A DNA stretch of 64,000 nt from Legionella sheltonii. Lineage in GTDB: Bacteria; Pseudomonadota; Gammaproteobacteria; Legionellales; Legionellaceae. Under the pieces are notes generated by a model, which ran no database searches, was not told the origin of the DNA, and was given only the letters and a program-made list of their open reading frames with translations. The translations under genes were made by a program, and so were the position numbers. The stretch is taken from NCBI RefSeq assembly GCF_026191355.1, contig NZ_JAPHOQ010000001.1:377001-441000 (forward strand), given 5' to 3'. Of this stretch, positions 27,583 through 37,732 are shown piece by piece. Every line of letters begins with the position of its first letter. The first letter of the stretch is position 1.

Positions 27583-30408
27583 ATGCATACTATCACCATA
27601 CGTGGTGCACGAACCCACAACCTTAAAAATCTTGACCTGGATTTACCCCGCGATCAACTCATTGTAATTACGGGGTTATCCGGTTCAGGGAAATCCTCGT
27701 TAGCCTTTGATACATTGTATGCTGAGGGGCAGCGTCGTTATGTCGAATCGCTCTCTGCTTATGCGCGACAATTTTTATCGATGATGGAAAAGCCTGATGT
27801 GGATTCAATCGAGGGTTTATCACCGGCAATTTCCATTGAGCAAAAAGCAACGTCGCACAATCCTCGCTCGACAGTCGGGACCATTACTGAAATATATGAT
27901 TATCTGCGGTTACTCTACGCACGTGTGGGCGAACCTCGGTGTCCTACGCATCACGTTAGTTTGCATGCGCAAACGATTAGTCAAATGGTGGATCAAGTAC
28001 TTGCTTTGCCTACGGACAGTAAAGTGATGATTTTGGCTCCGGTTGTGCGAGAACGCAAAGGAGAGCAGGTCCAGCTTTTACAGCAGTTACAAGCTCAAGG
28101 CTATGTACGTGCTCGAATTGATGGAGAACTCTATGAATTGGATTCGCCTCCTAAACTGGGTCTGCGTACTAAGCATACGATTGAAGTTGTGGTGGATCGT
28201 TTTAAAGTCAGGCCTGACATTGCGCAGCGTTTAAGCGAGTCCTTTGAAAATGCTTTAAATTTGGCAGAGGGCCTTGCAATTGTTGCTTCTATGGAGAATC
28301 AATTTGATGATCTGGTTTTTTCTTCCAAATTTGCTTGCCCAGAATGTGGATACAGCCTAAGTGAATTAGAGCCCAGACTTTTTTCATTCAATAATCCAGT
28401 TGGTGCTTGCCCCTCTTGTGATGGATTGGGTGTTGATCAGTTTTTTGATCCGGATCGTGTTGTTCATGATCAAACAGCCAGTTTGGCCGAAGGGGCTATT
28501 CGTGGTTGGGATAAGAAAACGACTTATTATTTTTCAATGCTCGAATCGCTTGCACAACACTATGGTTTTGATATTCATACTGCATTTTGTGATTTGCCTG
28601 AGGAAGTGCGTCAAATTGTTTTATATGGGGGAAATGAGGTTATCGATTTTCATTATCATAGGCCCAATGGTGGGTATATGGTCAAGCGGCATCCTTTTGA
28701 AGGCATTATTCCTAACATGCAACGACGTTATCGGGAGTCCGATTCGGGAATGATACGTGAAGAACTTGCTAAATATTTATCATCTCGCCCATGTCAGAGT
28801 TGCCAAGGAACACGATTGCGTGAATCCGCCCGGAATGTGTTTATTGATAACAAAAATTTACCTGAAGTTACCGCTTATTCGATCGAAAAAGCCTATGTAT
28901 TTTTTAAAAATTTGCATATGACCGGCTATAAAGGTGAAATTGCAGCAAAGATTAACAAAGAAATTGTTGAGCGATTAGGGTTTTTGGTCAATGTAGGCCT
29001 GGATTATCTCTCTTTAACACGTAGTGCTGAAACATTGTCAGGAGGGGAAGCCCAACGTATTCGTTTAGCCAGTCAAATTGGCTCGGGATTAGTGGGGGTG
29101 ATGTATATTTTGGATGAACCCTCCATTGGTTTGCATCAAAGAGATAATGATCGCTTATTAAAAACATTAATGCACTTAAGGAATCTGGGAAATACGGTCA
29201 TTGTGGTGGAACATGATGAAGACGCGATTCGTAGTGCTGATTTTGTTCTGGATATAGGTCCTGGCGCTGGCGTTCATGGCGGGGAAATTGTTGCCCGTGG
29301 GACACCTCAAGAAATTATGCAATCTCCAGCTTCATTGACGGGTCAATATTTATCTGGGAAACAATCCATCGCAATTCCTGAAAACCGCCGGCCAATTAAT
29401 CCCGAAAAAATGATTCATTTAAAAGGGGTGGTTTGTAATAATTTACACGATGTCGATGTCAGTATTCCTTTGGGTTTGCTTACTTGTATTACCGGGGTTT
29501 CGGGTTCCGGAAAATCCAGTTTAATTAATGACACTTTATATCCAAGTGCCGCAAATCTATTAAATAGGGCCAGTTTATTTACTCCTGGTTCCGTTAAAGA
29601 AATCACGGGTTTAGATTTATGCGATAAGGTGATTGATATTGACCAGAGTCCGATTGGCAGGACTCCGCGTTCTAATCCGGCTACATATACTGGAATATTT
29701 ACTCATATTCGCGAATTATTTGCCGCAACTCCTGAGTCTCGGGCACGGGGTTATCAGCCTGGACGGTTTAGCTTTAATGTGCGTGGGGGGCGCTGTGAAG
29801 CATGTCAGGGCGATGGACTTATTAAAGTCGAGATGCACTTTTTGCCTGATATTTATGTGTCATGCGATGTATGTAAAGGCAAGCGTTACAATCGAGAAAC
29901 TCTTGATATTCAATACAAAGGCAAAAACATTCATGAAGTTTTAGAAATGACGGTTGAAGATGCAAGCCATTTTTTCGCAGCAATTCCGGCATTAGCCAGA
30001 AAATGTCAAACTCTGATGGATGTGGGCTTGTCTTATATCAAGTTAGGGCAAAGTGCGACTACCCTTTCCGGTGGGGAGGCACAGCGAATCAAATTGTCGC
30101 GTGAGCTGTCAAAGCGAGATACAGGAAGCACTCTATATATTCTTGATGAACCAACAACTGGATTGCATTTTCATGATACCAAACAGTTGTTATCGGTATT
30201 ATTTCGCTTGCGGGAACAAGGCAATACCATTGTGATTATTGAACATAATTTGGATGTGATCAAAACGGCGGATTGGATTATTGATTTGGGGCCAGAAGGA
30301 GGAAGTAAAGGCGGACGTATCGTGGCAACGGGTACGCCAGAACAGGTTGCCGAATGCGAGCTTTCTTATACAGGGCAATTTTTGAAGCCTATTTTGGCTA
30401 CACGATGA
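27583..30408 (+). CDS. uvrA: Excinuclease ABC subunit A
   Basis: This is the damage-recognition ATPase of nucleotide excision repair. At 941 residues it has the usual length. It has two ABC modules, each with a Walker A ([14 protein letters not shown] near the N-terminus and GVSGSGKSS near residue 640), an [12 protein letters not shown] and an [12 protein letters not shown] signature, and [12 protein letters not shown] and [11 protein letters not shown]alker B/D-loop motifs. Zinc fingers are visible as CPEC..CPSC and CEAC..CDVC. It is transcribed alone. Nothing is unusual about the sequence. Confidence 0.98.
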   Translation: MHTITIRGARTHNLKNLDLDLPRDQLIVITGLSGSGKSSLAFDTLYAEGQRRYVESLSAYARQFLSMMEKPDVDSIEGLSPAISIEQKATSHNPRSTVGTITEIYDYLRLLYARVGEPRCPTHHVSLHAQTISQMVDQVLALPTDSKVMILAPVVRERKGEQVQLLQQLQAQGYVRARIDGELYELDSPPKLGLRTKHTIEVVVDRFKVRPDIAQRLSESFENALNLAEGLAIVASMENQFDDLVFSSKFACPECGYSLSELEPRLFSFNNPVGACPSCDGLGVDQFFDPDRVVHDQTASLAEGAIRGWDKKTTYYFSMLESLAQHYGFDIHTAFCDLPEEVRQIVLYGGNEVIDFHYHRPNGGYMVKRHPFEGIIPNMQRRYRESDSGMIREELAKYLSSRPCQSCQGTRLRESARNVFIDNKNLPEVTAYSIEKAYVFFKNLHMTGYKGEIAAKINKEIVERLGFLVNVGLDYLSLTRSAETLSGGEAQRIRLASQIGSGLVGVMYILDEPSIGLHQRDNDRLLKTLMHLRNLGNTVIVVEHDEDAIRSADFVLDIGPGAGVHGGEIVARGTPQEIMQSPASLTGQYLSGKQSIAIPENRRPINPEKMIHLKGVVCNNLHDVDVSIPLGLLTCITGVSGSGKSSLINDTLYPSAANLLNRASLFTPGSVKEITGLDLCDKVIDIDQSPIGRTPRSNPATYTGIFTHIRELFAATPESRARGYQPGRFSFNVRGGRCEACQGDGLIKVEMHFLPDIYVSCDVCKGKRYNRETLDIQYKGKNIHEVLEMTVEDASHFFAAIPALARKCQTLMDVGLSYIKLGQSATTLSGGEAQRIKLSRELSKRDTGSTLYILDEPTTGLHFHDTKQLLSVLFRLREQGNTIVIIEHNLDVIKTADWIIDLGPEGGSKGGRIVATGTPEQVAECELSYTGQFLKPILATR

Positions 30409-30514
30409 GTTTTCCTACCCCCGCCCCATCTCAAACAGAGCAAGTGGTTTCCCATTGTAACACGGTGCTGCATTGTGGAGACTCCTTGCTGCGTTCGGGT
30501 GACCTGCAACCGAA

Positions 30515-31066
30515 TTATGCCTCAATACGATTCGTTTTTTTTAAATAATTATATGCATAAAAGCTGATTGGTAGGAGTAATGCCCAGGTAATCCCCACCG
30601 AAAGATAAAAGGGGTAGCTTTTTTCAATGACGACGATATTGCACGATGCGCCAATTTTATAAGCAAAAGGCATCAAAAAAAGAATCAGTAGAAACCAAAT
30701 GAAATAGTAACGTGTGAATTTTTCATTAAGAATAATCAGATTTAATCCGAAACTTAACCAAATACAAATCATCCATGGGGCTGTAAAATAGGAACTAAAG
30801 GGATTTGCTTTAAAATAAATATAGTTTTGATGAAGCCAAATTGTGTCTGTAAGCGAACCAATAAATGCAATAAGAAATGCAAAAAACAGGGCATTTAAAT
30901 AAGGCAATCGATTAATTAATTGCCATAAGATTTGCACGGCAATGATTAGAAAGCCAATAATTGGACCAAGATATACATCGTTTTGTGCTGCAAAATAAAA
31001 ACAGGCTATCCAACACAAATAATAAGATGAAAAATGGATACACCAGCCGATCCTACTTTTATTCAT
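30515..31066 (-). CDS. DUF2878-like small integral membrane protein
   Basis: About 183 residues form five or six hydrophobic helices with short loops, including the pairs NALFFAFLIAFIGSLTDTIW and SYFTAPWMICIWLSFGL. The pattern G-x-x-x-D-(S/T) followed by P-x-W-(M/L)-x-x-x-W fits the DUF2878 family of unknown function. I start it at the ATG of MNKSRIGW; a start 60 bases upstream is possible but adds a hydrophilic stretch before the first helix. It is convergent with uvrA. The intergenic space after its start (to 31340) holds the lemA promoter region and no gene. Confidence 0.65.
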   Translation of the reverse strand: MNKSRIGWCIHFSSYYLCWIACFYFAAQNDVYLGPIIGFLIIAVQILWQLINRLPYLNALFFAFLIAFIGSLTDTIWLHQNYIYFKANPFSSYFTAPWMICIWLSFGLNLIILNEKFTRYYFIWFLLILFLMPFAYKIGASCNIVVIEKSYPFYLSVGITWALLLPISFYAYNYLKKTNRIEA

Positions 31067-31340
31067 CAGTTCTACTCTTATGTTTTGGGAGTAAAAAATC
31101 CTCTCCAATTCCAATAGGCACATCATCCCAAAGTGCAGCCAGGGCGTTCCTATCCCAGCGAAAACCGTGCTACAGTATGGAGCCGATTACTCAGAATGCC
31201 CTGGTATTTGTCTGCCCCTTTTCGGTGCTCAAAAATCATACGCTTTTGTTCAACCTCGAAATATTTAAAAAGCGCTTACTGTTTTTTTTTATATTTTCGA
31301 TCTATAACTAAATTGTAGGAAATTTTGCATAGGAAGAAAA

Positions 31341-31922
31341 ATGGGTACTTTTTTTATTGTTCTTATCATTATTGTAGTACTTTTATTAATATGGGCTATA
31401 GGTGTTTACAATACCTTAATTCACTTAATCGAAGCGATTAATAACGACAAAAAACAAATCGATATCCAGTTAGATCGTCGTTTCAAAGTATTTGAATCTT
31501 TGATTGAAGCTGTAAAAAAATATATGGATTACGAACAAACTACACTGAAAGATGTGGTGGCTTTGCGTAATCAGGCTCAAGCAGCTAAAGCTGCGGGGGA
31601 TGAAGCAGGGCGTATTGCTGCAGAGAATCAAATTTCCCAGATTGCTTCTGGACTTAATGTAGTATTTGAACGATATCCTGATTTAAAAGCAAGTCAGAAT
31701 GTAATGCAATTGCAGGAAGAAATTGTCAATACTGAAAATAAGTTAGCTTATTCGAAGCAAGCTTATAACGATGGTATAGAGCGTTATAATGCCAAAAAGA
31801 AATCGTTCTTTGAATCCATGGTAGTCTCTTTCTTTGCTTCCTCTTTAGATAAAGATTTTGTTTATTGGGGACTTCCTGAAGAGCAGATCCAGGCAAAAGA
31901 AGACTATACCGTAAAATTTTGA
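31341..31922 (+). CDS. lemA: LemA-family protein
   Basis: The 193-residue protein has one N-terminal membrane helix (residues 3-23), then the typical LemA helical body: YNTLI, LDRRFKVFESLIEAVKKY, a coiled stretch, then YNxxIxRYN-like NDGIERYNAKKKSFF and an alanine/serine-rich segment. LemA proteins are inner-membrane-anchored helical bundles of unclear role. It is followed after 9 bases by an HtpX-like protease, a common pair, so they are likely one operon acting in membrane-protein quality control. Confidence 0.9.
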   Translation: MGTFFIVLIIIVVLLLIWAIGVYNTLIHLIEAINNDKKQIDIQLDRRFKVFESLIEAVKKYMDYEQTTLKDVVALRNQAQAAKAAGDEAGRIAAENQISQIASGLNVVFERYPDLKASQNVMQLQEEIVNTENKLAYSKQAYNDGIERYNAKKKSFFESMVVSFFASSLDKDFVYWGLPEEQIQAKEDYTVKF

Positions 31923-31931
31923 GTATAGGAT

Positions 31932-32954
31932 ATGGGGCTTGAAGAGTATCACGGCGGCGTAGGTAATTGGCGCGAGCAAATACGGTTAAATAAACGCAAG
32001 ACACGATCAGTGATTGCTATTTTTATTGCGATTTATTTTGCTGTAGGCTTCATTGCCGATCTATTTATTTTGCATACAACTTACCCGCAAGTTACTCTTG
32101 AGCAATGTTTCCTCGCATTGATTCAGCTGAAAGTTATTCCTTATGCGACTATTCTTATGGTTGGTTTTGCGGTAGTGTCATTAATGATAACGTATGCATT
32201 TTACGATCGCATCATGCTATTAGGTACGGAATATCGTGAAATAACCCCCAAAACAGCCCAAAATTTACTCGAGCAACAATTATATAATGTGGTAGAGGAA
32301 ATGAAAGTTGCTGCGGGCTTGCAGTATATGCCCAAGGTTTTTATTATCGAAGCAGATTATATGAATGCTTTTGCAAGTGGCTACAGTGAAAAATCGGCAA
32401 TGGTAGCAATTACTCGAGGTTTAATAGGAAAATTAGACAGAGCAGAATTGCAAGCGGTGATGGCTCATGAATTAAGCCACATTCGTCATTATGACATTAA
32501 ATTAACTTTGATGGTGGCGGTTTTAAGTAATATTCTTTTGATTGTAGTCGATATTTTGTTTTATTCAGCATTATTTAGGCGCAACGACAGACGTGAAGAT
32601 AACCGCCTGTTAATGGTTATAGTGGTCCTTCGTTATGTTTTACCTTTAATTACTGTCCTGTTAACTTTATTCTTAAGTCGAACACGTGAATACATGGCTG
32701 ATGCGGGTTGTGTGGAATTAATGCGTGACAATGAGCCTTTAGCGCGGGCGCTCCTCAAAATTAGCGATGATCATGCGCAACATGCTGAAGAGTATACTCA
32801 AGAATATGGTAATACGCCTCACGAACAGGTAAGGCAGGCATCATATCTCTTTGATCCTTCTGATATGCAACCGGTTAAATCTTTAAGCAGCGCTTTTGCA
32901 ACACATCCTTCAATTGATGCTCGTTTACGCGCTTTGGGATTTAAGCGTAAGTAA
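31932..32954 (+). CDS. htpX: HtpX-like M48 zinc metalloprotease
   Basis: This inner-membrane protease of 340 residues has four hydrophobic segments (around 27-50, 70-93, 197-217 and 232-252). The zinc motif HELSH is at 179-183 in AVMAHELSHIRHYD, and the third ligand lies in the later REYMADAGCVEL. The family degrades misfolded membrane proteins at the cytoplasmic face. The protein is longer than E. coli HtpX (293) because of an N-terminal extension, which is common in homologues paired with LemA. Confidence 0.9.
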   Translation: MGLEEYHGGVGNWREQIRLNKRKTRSVIAIFIAIYFAVGFIADLFILHTTYPQVTLEQCFLALIQLKVIPYATILMVGFAVVSLMITYAFYDRIMLLGTEYREITPKTAQNLLEQQLYNVVEEMKVAAGLQYMPKVFIIEADYMNAFASGYSEKSAMVAITRGLIGKLDRAELQAVMAHELSHIRHYDIKLTLMVAVLSNILLIVVDILFYSALFRRNDRREDNRLLMVIVVLRYVLPLITVLLTLFLSRTREYMADAGCVELMRDNEPLARALLKISDDHAQHAEEYTQEYGNTPHEQVRQASYLFDPSDMQPVKSLSSAFATHPSIDARLRALGFKRK

Positions 32955-33217
32955 AATGTTCCAAAGAATTATAATGTCCTTTATCTCTGTGTCTCAGTTC
33001 TTGTGCAATTGTATGTTTAAGCATATGATTATACACGAAACCTACACTGGACTATGTCAACTCGAACGCAGTGAAAGCTCTCTGGTTATGTAGTATCAGC
33101 ATTATGATATGGCTAAAATCCGGAGATCATTTATGGTGAACTCAGGATGACAAGGGTCGTGAAAGATTACTTATAGTCTAAAAGTTTATACCTTCTCTAA
33201 AAAGGAATTTGGATGTG

Positions 33218-34192
33218 ATGAAAATTCAGTCATTAGTTTTATCTGTTTTTTTGATATTTAGCGGATTTTGTCTCAATGCAAATACGCTGTCAAAGGATGG
33301 TACAACCAATCAAGCAAAGAGTTCAGAATTTCTTAGAAAAATAACGCCAGAATTTCTGTATGGATATACCGATTTTAATTTTGATTCGACTTCAGGGACC
33401 AATTTTAACCGATATAATGGACATTCAAATCTCTATTCGGCAGGAGCAGACCATGTTTCTCTAGGCCAGACTATGATGGTGGGTGTTTATTATTTTGGGA
33501 TTGATACAGAGCTTACTTCTCAATTTTTACTCACTCCTGGATCTGTAACTACCTCAGAACAGACCATACACAATAATACGATTTTTGGCCATTTGTTTAA
33601 AATTTTTACTCCCGAGATTTATGCTGATTTGGGTGGGGGATATGGTTTTAATAAGTTTATTACCTTAACAGAGATAGCCACAGAGCCTGCGCCCTTAATC
33701 GCTCAAGCAACGAATAATAATAACAACTGGTTTATTAGCTTTAATGGAATTTATAGAAAAACCTGGAAACAATTTCTGATGAGAGCTAATGCCGGAGTGT
33801 TGTACAGCCAAATTGATACGGGAAGATATAATTATTTTTTCCCGGCTACTGATACCTTTCAAGTGATTGAACCATTAACCAATAAAGCAACTTTAATTTT
33901 GGAAAATATTGAATTGGGTTATTACATTAAGCCCACGGTAATGCCTTTTCTGAGTGGTGGATTAATTCAGGTAGCACAATTTTCCAATAGTCGCCTACTA
34001 ATAAATCCTGCGAGCGTCATTAATGGTTCACTACCCCAATTGAATATGGATAAAAGTGGTTTTCGCGTAGGGGGAGGTATCGCCATAACCTATAAAAATG
34101 CAACCATTCGAGTTGAAGAAAAATATTATAATGCTGGTGGCGTGTTTCAGAGCTATCAAACTCTAGCCGCATTAGAATATCAATTTGGTTAG
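33218..34192 (+). CDS. Autotransporter-type outer-membrane beta-barrel protein
   Basis: The 324-residue protein has a Sec signal peptide (hydrophobic residues 5-17, cleavage near LNA) and then a body made of alternating amphipathic strands with aromatic girdle residues, for example FLYGYTDFNF, GVYYFGID and YADLGGGYGFNK, ending in ALEYQFG. This fits the autotransporter beta-domain barrel, here without a passenger. A TTG 9 bases upstream is in frame, but the ATG at 33218 follows AAAGGAA at suitable distance. Function is unknown; a porin or adhesin-like role is possible. Confidence 0.7.
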   Translation: MKIQSLVLSVFLIFSGFCLNANTLSKDGTTNQAKSSEFLRKITPEFLYGYTDFNFDSTSGTNFNRYNGHSNLYSAGADHVSLGQTMMVGVYYFGIDTELTSQFLLTPGSVTTSEQTIHNNTIFGHLFKIFTPEIYADLGGGYGFNKFITLTEIATEPAPLIAQATNNNNNWFISFNGIYRKTWKQFLMRANAGVLYSQIDTGRYNYFFPATDTFQVIEPLTNKATLILENIELGYYIKPTVMPFLSGGLIQVAQFSNSRLLINPASVINGSLPQLNMDKSGFRVGGGIAITYKNATIRVEEKYYNAGGVFQSYQTLAALEYQFG

Positions 34193-34382
34193 GACCCGTT
34201 TCATCGGTACTCTCTTGACCAAAACATTTTGATTTTTTGAACCCAGGCCCTAGGATAGAACTTGATAGCGTCAACCATTATGATTTAAACAAGGCGCAAA
34301 AGAATGAGGCGAAGATGTTATAGGGCTCTATATCTTTGCTTCCTTTCAGTGTTGTTGCGAAGCGTATTAAGGACGATATCTC

Positions 34383-36626
34383 GTGAAGAAGAACTATTAT
34401 TTTTCGCCGAAAGCTATGAAATCTAAATGGATACAAATCCTTTTAGGTCTCTTCTGGGTGGCTCTAATTTTTTGCACGGATGTCATTCAAATCCCGCTTC
34501 TAAGTTCATTTATTACTCAATTAGACTATCGAACCTATGATCAAGTGGTTCAATTAAACTGGCGTCCTCATCAAACAATTCCTCGAGTTGTTATTATTGA
34601 TATTGATAATAAATCAGTACAACAAGAAGGCCGATGGCCTTGGTCTCGAGACAAGATGGCTGATTTAATTAATCAATTAAAGAAAAATGGGGTCGTTACG
34701 ATTGCAACAGATATTGTTATGGCTGAGGCAGAGGTAAATTATGCGATTGGTTTAAAAAATGAATTAAATAAATTAATGCCTCAATTGTCCCTAGAACAAA
34801 AGCAATTACCTAATTTGCTCGAGCAGATTGCCCCCAAAGTAGACAATGATCGTATTTTGGCTCAGGCATTGATGGAGCATAATGTGGTATTAGGCTTTTT
34901 GTTTCATAATGACACGCAAATTAGGAAAGGAGTGTTACCTTCTCCTTTAACTAATCCAGAGAATCAATATTTATGCAGAGATCATCTTCCCCTTCATCAA
35001 TTCTCTGGATATAACGGTTGTTTACCCTTATTTCTGAATGCATCCACCCAAGCGGGTGCGGTGACCAACGTACCTGATCTGGATGGGACGGTGCGACATG
35101 GGCTTATGTTAGCCAGTTATGAGAACAAGCTCTATCCAACTTTAGCTCTTGCAACGGCCATGAATTATTTAATGGCACAGCACATTGAACTTAAAATTCA
35201 TGATCATCAATTATATGGAATACAAATGGGGAATGTATTTATCCCTACAAACTCGCGCGGACAAATTCTTATTCCATTTTGGGGACAAATTGGGACACTT
35301 AATTATTATTCTGCGACGGATGTTATACAAGGTAAAATTAACCCAGACGAATTGCAGGGAGCCATTGCTATCATTGGTTCAACAATCATCCTTTTGGCCG
35401 ATCTGCACCAATCTCCCGTTGCCCAATCGTTTCCTGGTGTTGAGATGGTAGGGAATATGGTTCAAGGTATTGTTGGACAGCAATTGGTATCAGAATTTGA
35501 TTGGAAGACTACTCAAGGACGAGTGTATTTAGTATTGATTGGATTACTTTTTACCTTTTTAATCTCTTTCTTGAGTGTTTCCGGAATGTTGATTCTTGCA
35601 GTAATTAGTATTATCGGTATTAGGGCTTTATCAATCTATCTCTTTGTATCCAAAAGTTTCTATCTTCCAATAGCACTGATGTTAACCTTAATCGTACTGA
35701 TTACCATAACGAATTATGCTTATTTATTTATCATTGAAAGAAAACAAAAAAGAAAAATAAATCAGTTGTTTGGTCAATATGTCCCAGAAGCATATGTTAA
35801 AGAACTAATCGAATCTCCTGATCAATACAGTATGGAAGGACAAGAACGTAACATGACGGTTCTATTTAGTGACATACGTAATTTTACAGGGGTGAGTGAA
35901 ACGTTAGATGCATCTCATGTGAAGCGGTTATTAAATGCTTTTTTTACGCCAGTTACGGAAATCATTTTTAGCTTTAGAGGAACGATTGATAAATATGTAG
36001 GTGATATGATTGTCGCGTTTTGGGGGGCGCCTATACATGATGAAGAACATGCTTCTCATGCCATTATTTGCGCGTTAACTATAGCCCAAAAACTACCCGA
36101 AATTAATGTAACAATGCAAGAAAAAGACTTGCCAGCAGTGAATATCGGTATTGGCTTAGCAACAGGAATGATGAATGTGGGAGACATGGGTTCAGCGTTT
36201 CGCCGGGCGTATACAGTCATTGGTGATACAGTGAATCTTGCTTCTCGATTACAAGATTTAACGAAATTTTATCAGGTGAATATTTTAGTGAGTGATGGAA
36301 CACGTACTGGACAAAATCAATTTGTCTGGAGAATCATCGATAAAATTACAGTTAAGGGAAGAAAAAGTGGGTTAGTTATCTACCAACCGCTAGGCAGGGT
36401 TAATGAAGTTTCTGAGGAGGTTTTAACGGAGCTCAAAGAGTACCATCAAGCTTTGGGTGAGTATTCCGCACAAAACTGGACGTCTGCAGAAAAAAAATTT
36501 GCTTTGCTAAAAAACAAATTTCCCGATGTTTATTTATATCAGATGTATCATGAACGCAGTCAAGCGTTCATGAAAACTCCTCCTCCTGACGACTGGAATG
36601 GAGTCTATATGCATCTGCATAAATAA
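34383..36626 (+). CDS. CHASE2-domain adenylate/guanylate cyclase (class III)
   Basis: The 747-residue inner-membrane sensor should turn a periplasmic signal into a cyclic nucleotide. An N-terminal helix (15-35) precedes a periplasmic CHASE2 domain (about 40-355, with VVIIDIDNKSVQQEGRWPWSRD and the FPGVEMVGNM end motif). Then come three closely spaced helices (about 375-455) and a class III cyclase domain (about 490-670). The metal-binding aspartates are present in LFSDIRNFTG and DKYVGDMIVAFWG, with TVIGDTVNLASRLQ at the active site. The start is GTG with AGGAC upstream. A FecR-domain gene follows. Confidence 0.92.
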   Translation: MKKNYYFSPKAMKSKWIQILLGLFWVALIFCTDVIQIPLLSSFITQLDYRTYDQVVQLNWRPHQTIPRVVIIDIDNKSVQQEGRWPWSRDKMADLINQLKKNGVVTIATDIVMAEAEVNYAIGLKNELNKLMPQLSLEQKQLPNLLEQIAPKVDNDRILAQALMEHNVVLGFLFHNDTQIRKGVLPSPLTNPENQYLCRDHLPLHQFSGYNGCLPLFLNASTQAGAVTNVPDLDGTVRHGLMLASYENKLYPTLALATAMNYLMAQHIELKIHDHQLYGIQMGNVFIPTNSRGQILIPFWGQIGTLNYYSATDVIQGKINPDELQGAIAIIGSTIILLADLHQSPVAQSFPGVEMVGNMVQGIVGQQLVSEFDWKTTQGRVYLVLIGLLFTFLISFLSVSGMLILAVISIIGIRALSIYLFVSKSFYLPIALMLTLIVLITITNYAYLFIIERKQKRKINQLFGQYVPEAYVKELIESPDQYSMEGQERNMTVLFSDIRNFTGVSETLDASHVKRLLNAFFTPVTEIIFSFRGTIDKYVGDMIVAFWGAPIHDEEHASHAIICALTIAQKLPEINVTMQEKDLPAVNIGIGLATGMMNVGDMGSAFRRAYTVIGDTVNLASRLQDLTKFYQVNILVSDGTRTGQNQFVWRIIDKITVKGRKSGLVIYQPLGRVNEVSEEVLTELKEYHQALGEYSAQNWTSAEKKFALLKNKFPDVYLYQMYHERSQAFMKTPPPDDWNGVYMHLHK

Positions 36627-36721
36627 TTTTTCATTATCTTATGAAAAGATTAATGAATAACGATAGGCTTATGCTCGGTACCCATAACTATTTTTAATGG
36701 AAAAATTGTACAGGAATCTAT

Positions 36722-37459
36722 ATGAAAAAAATAATAATTACAGGGTTATTCATGATAGCCAGTCAAGTATTTGCTCAATCTGCTGCTACTGTTTTGTTCA
36801 CTCAGAAACAAGTGCTAGCACATCATAATGGTGTGGAGCGGGTGTTGACTCGTGGCTCGGCTTTGGATCCTGGTGATGAAGTGATTACAGGTGATGGTGC
36901 GGCAGCGAGCCTCCAATATACAAATGGCGCATTAGTTAACATCGGCGGGAATTCAAATTATAAAATTCTGGCTTATTCTCCCAAGGAGTCGGTGCAAATT
37001 AAGGCGGAGTTGAGCAAGGGGAAGGCAGAAATAAAAACCCCGGCAAAAATTAAAGAGTCACTTAAAACGCCAATTTTATCACTTGCAATACTTGGAACCG
37101 ATGTGCGTATCTACGTCCCTTCTCACGGCATGACCTATATCGAGGTGATTGAAGGACTTGTTTTGGCAAGAAATGAATACCTTCGACCAGGAGCAAGTGT
37201 TCGCGTTACTGCAGATAAGATTGTTAATGCTCCTTTCCCTAAAGAGGGGGAAGTCACAACGACCGCTGATGTTGTATCAGTCACAACTGGGGCGGGGAAG
37301 ACAGTCACTAATGATGCTGGGAGTGGTGTTGACAGTGTGTCCTATCTTTCTACAACGCAAGTAACCGCAACGTCAACTTCTACAGCAACACAAGCTGCTC
37401 AAGCTGCTGCAATAGCAGATATTTCCATAATTTGCCTGACTCCAGGAAGTCTCGGGTGA
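36722..37459 (+). CDS. FecR-domain secreted protein
   Basis: The 245-residue protein has a Sec signal peptide (MKKIIITGLFMIASQVFA) and a FecR domain at about residues 40-150: GDEVITGDGAAASLQYTNGALVNIGGNS, then LATPILSLAILGTDVRI-like beta strands. FecR domains usually sense in the periplasm and pair with ECF sigma factors; none is nearby here. The partner is instead the CHASE2 cyclase 95 bases upstream, so it may present a signal to the CHASE2 domain. The last 50 residues are low-complexity Thr/Ser/Ala, and the tail looks abrupt; a C-terminal frameshift cannot be excluded. Confidence 0.8.
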   Translation: MKKIIITGLFMIASQVFAQSAATVLFTQKQVLAHHNGVERVLTRGSALDPGDEVITGDGAAASLQYTNGALVNIGGNSNYKILAYSPKESVQIKAELSKGKAEIKTPAKIKESLKTPILSLAILGTDVRIYVPSHGMTYIEVIEGLVLARNEYLRPGASVRVTADKIVNAPFPKEGEVTTTADVVSVTTGAGKTVTNDAGSGVDSVSYLSTTQVTATSTSTATQAAQAAAIADISIICLTPGSLG

Positions 37460-37512
37460 AGCCTGATTGGTTGCAAAAGGAGGCGTGATTTAAAGTCTCA
37501 TCCCGGTTGCAC

Positions 37513-37584
37513 GGTTGGGCCTTGGCCCGACCAGTCTTTAATGGGTTACTCAGGAGCAGAATGCTGTTGGGCCAAGGCCCAACC
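37513..37584. repeat. Pair of mutually inverted GC-rich palindromes
   Basis: GGTTGGGCCTTGGCCCGACC (37513-37532) and GTTGGGCCAAGGCCCAACC (37566-37584) are each self-complementary and are also near-exact reverse complements of each other, separated by 33 bases. They could fold as two small hairpins or one long one. The block lies right after the FecR gene and could include its terminator or be a small repeat element. Confidence 0.7.
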
Positions 37585-37663
37585 TAAGTCTTCCTATTGG
37601 AGATGGAACGTTTGTAGCACCTGTCTTTTGTTTCCACTCTGCCTACTCCTGGCGCTTGTTCGC

Positions 37664-37674
37664 GGGGGGGGGGG
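37664..37674. repeat. Run of eleven G in a gene-poor stretch
   Basis: Eleven consecutive G occur in otherwise AT-rich DNA, in the 270-base interval between the FecR gene and the convergent ABC permease gene. I cannot support a coding region here. Such runs mutate by slippage and are prone to sequencing error. Confidence 0.8.
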
Positions 37675-37732
37675 CTGTGTTTTAACGTATTCTCCTGATT
37701 CTGCGGGCAACTCCGGAAAAAGAAGGCGGCGA

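Noticed and set aside
37100..37459. A possible frameshift at the end of the FecR-domain gene.
   Set aside because: The tail is low-complexity and abrupt, but no alternative frame gives a better continuation.
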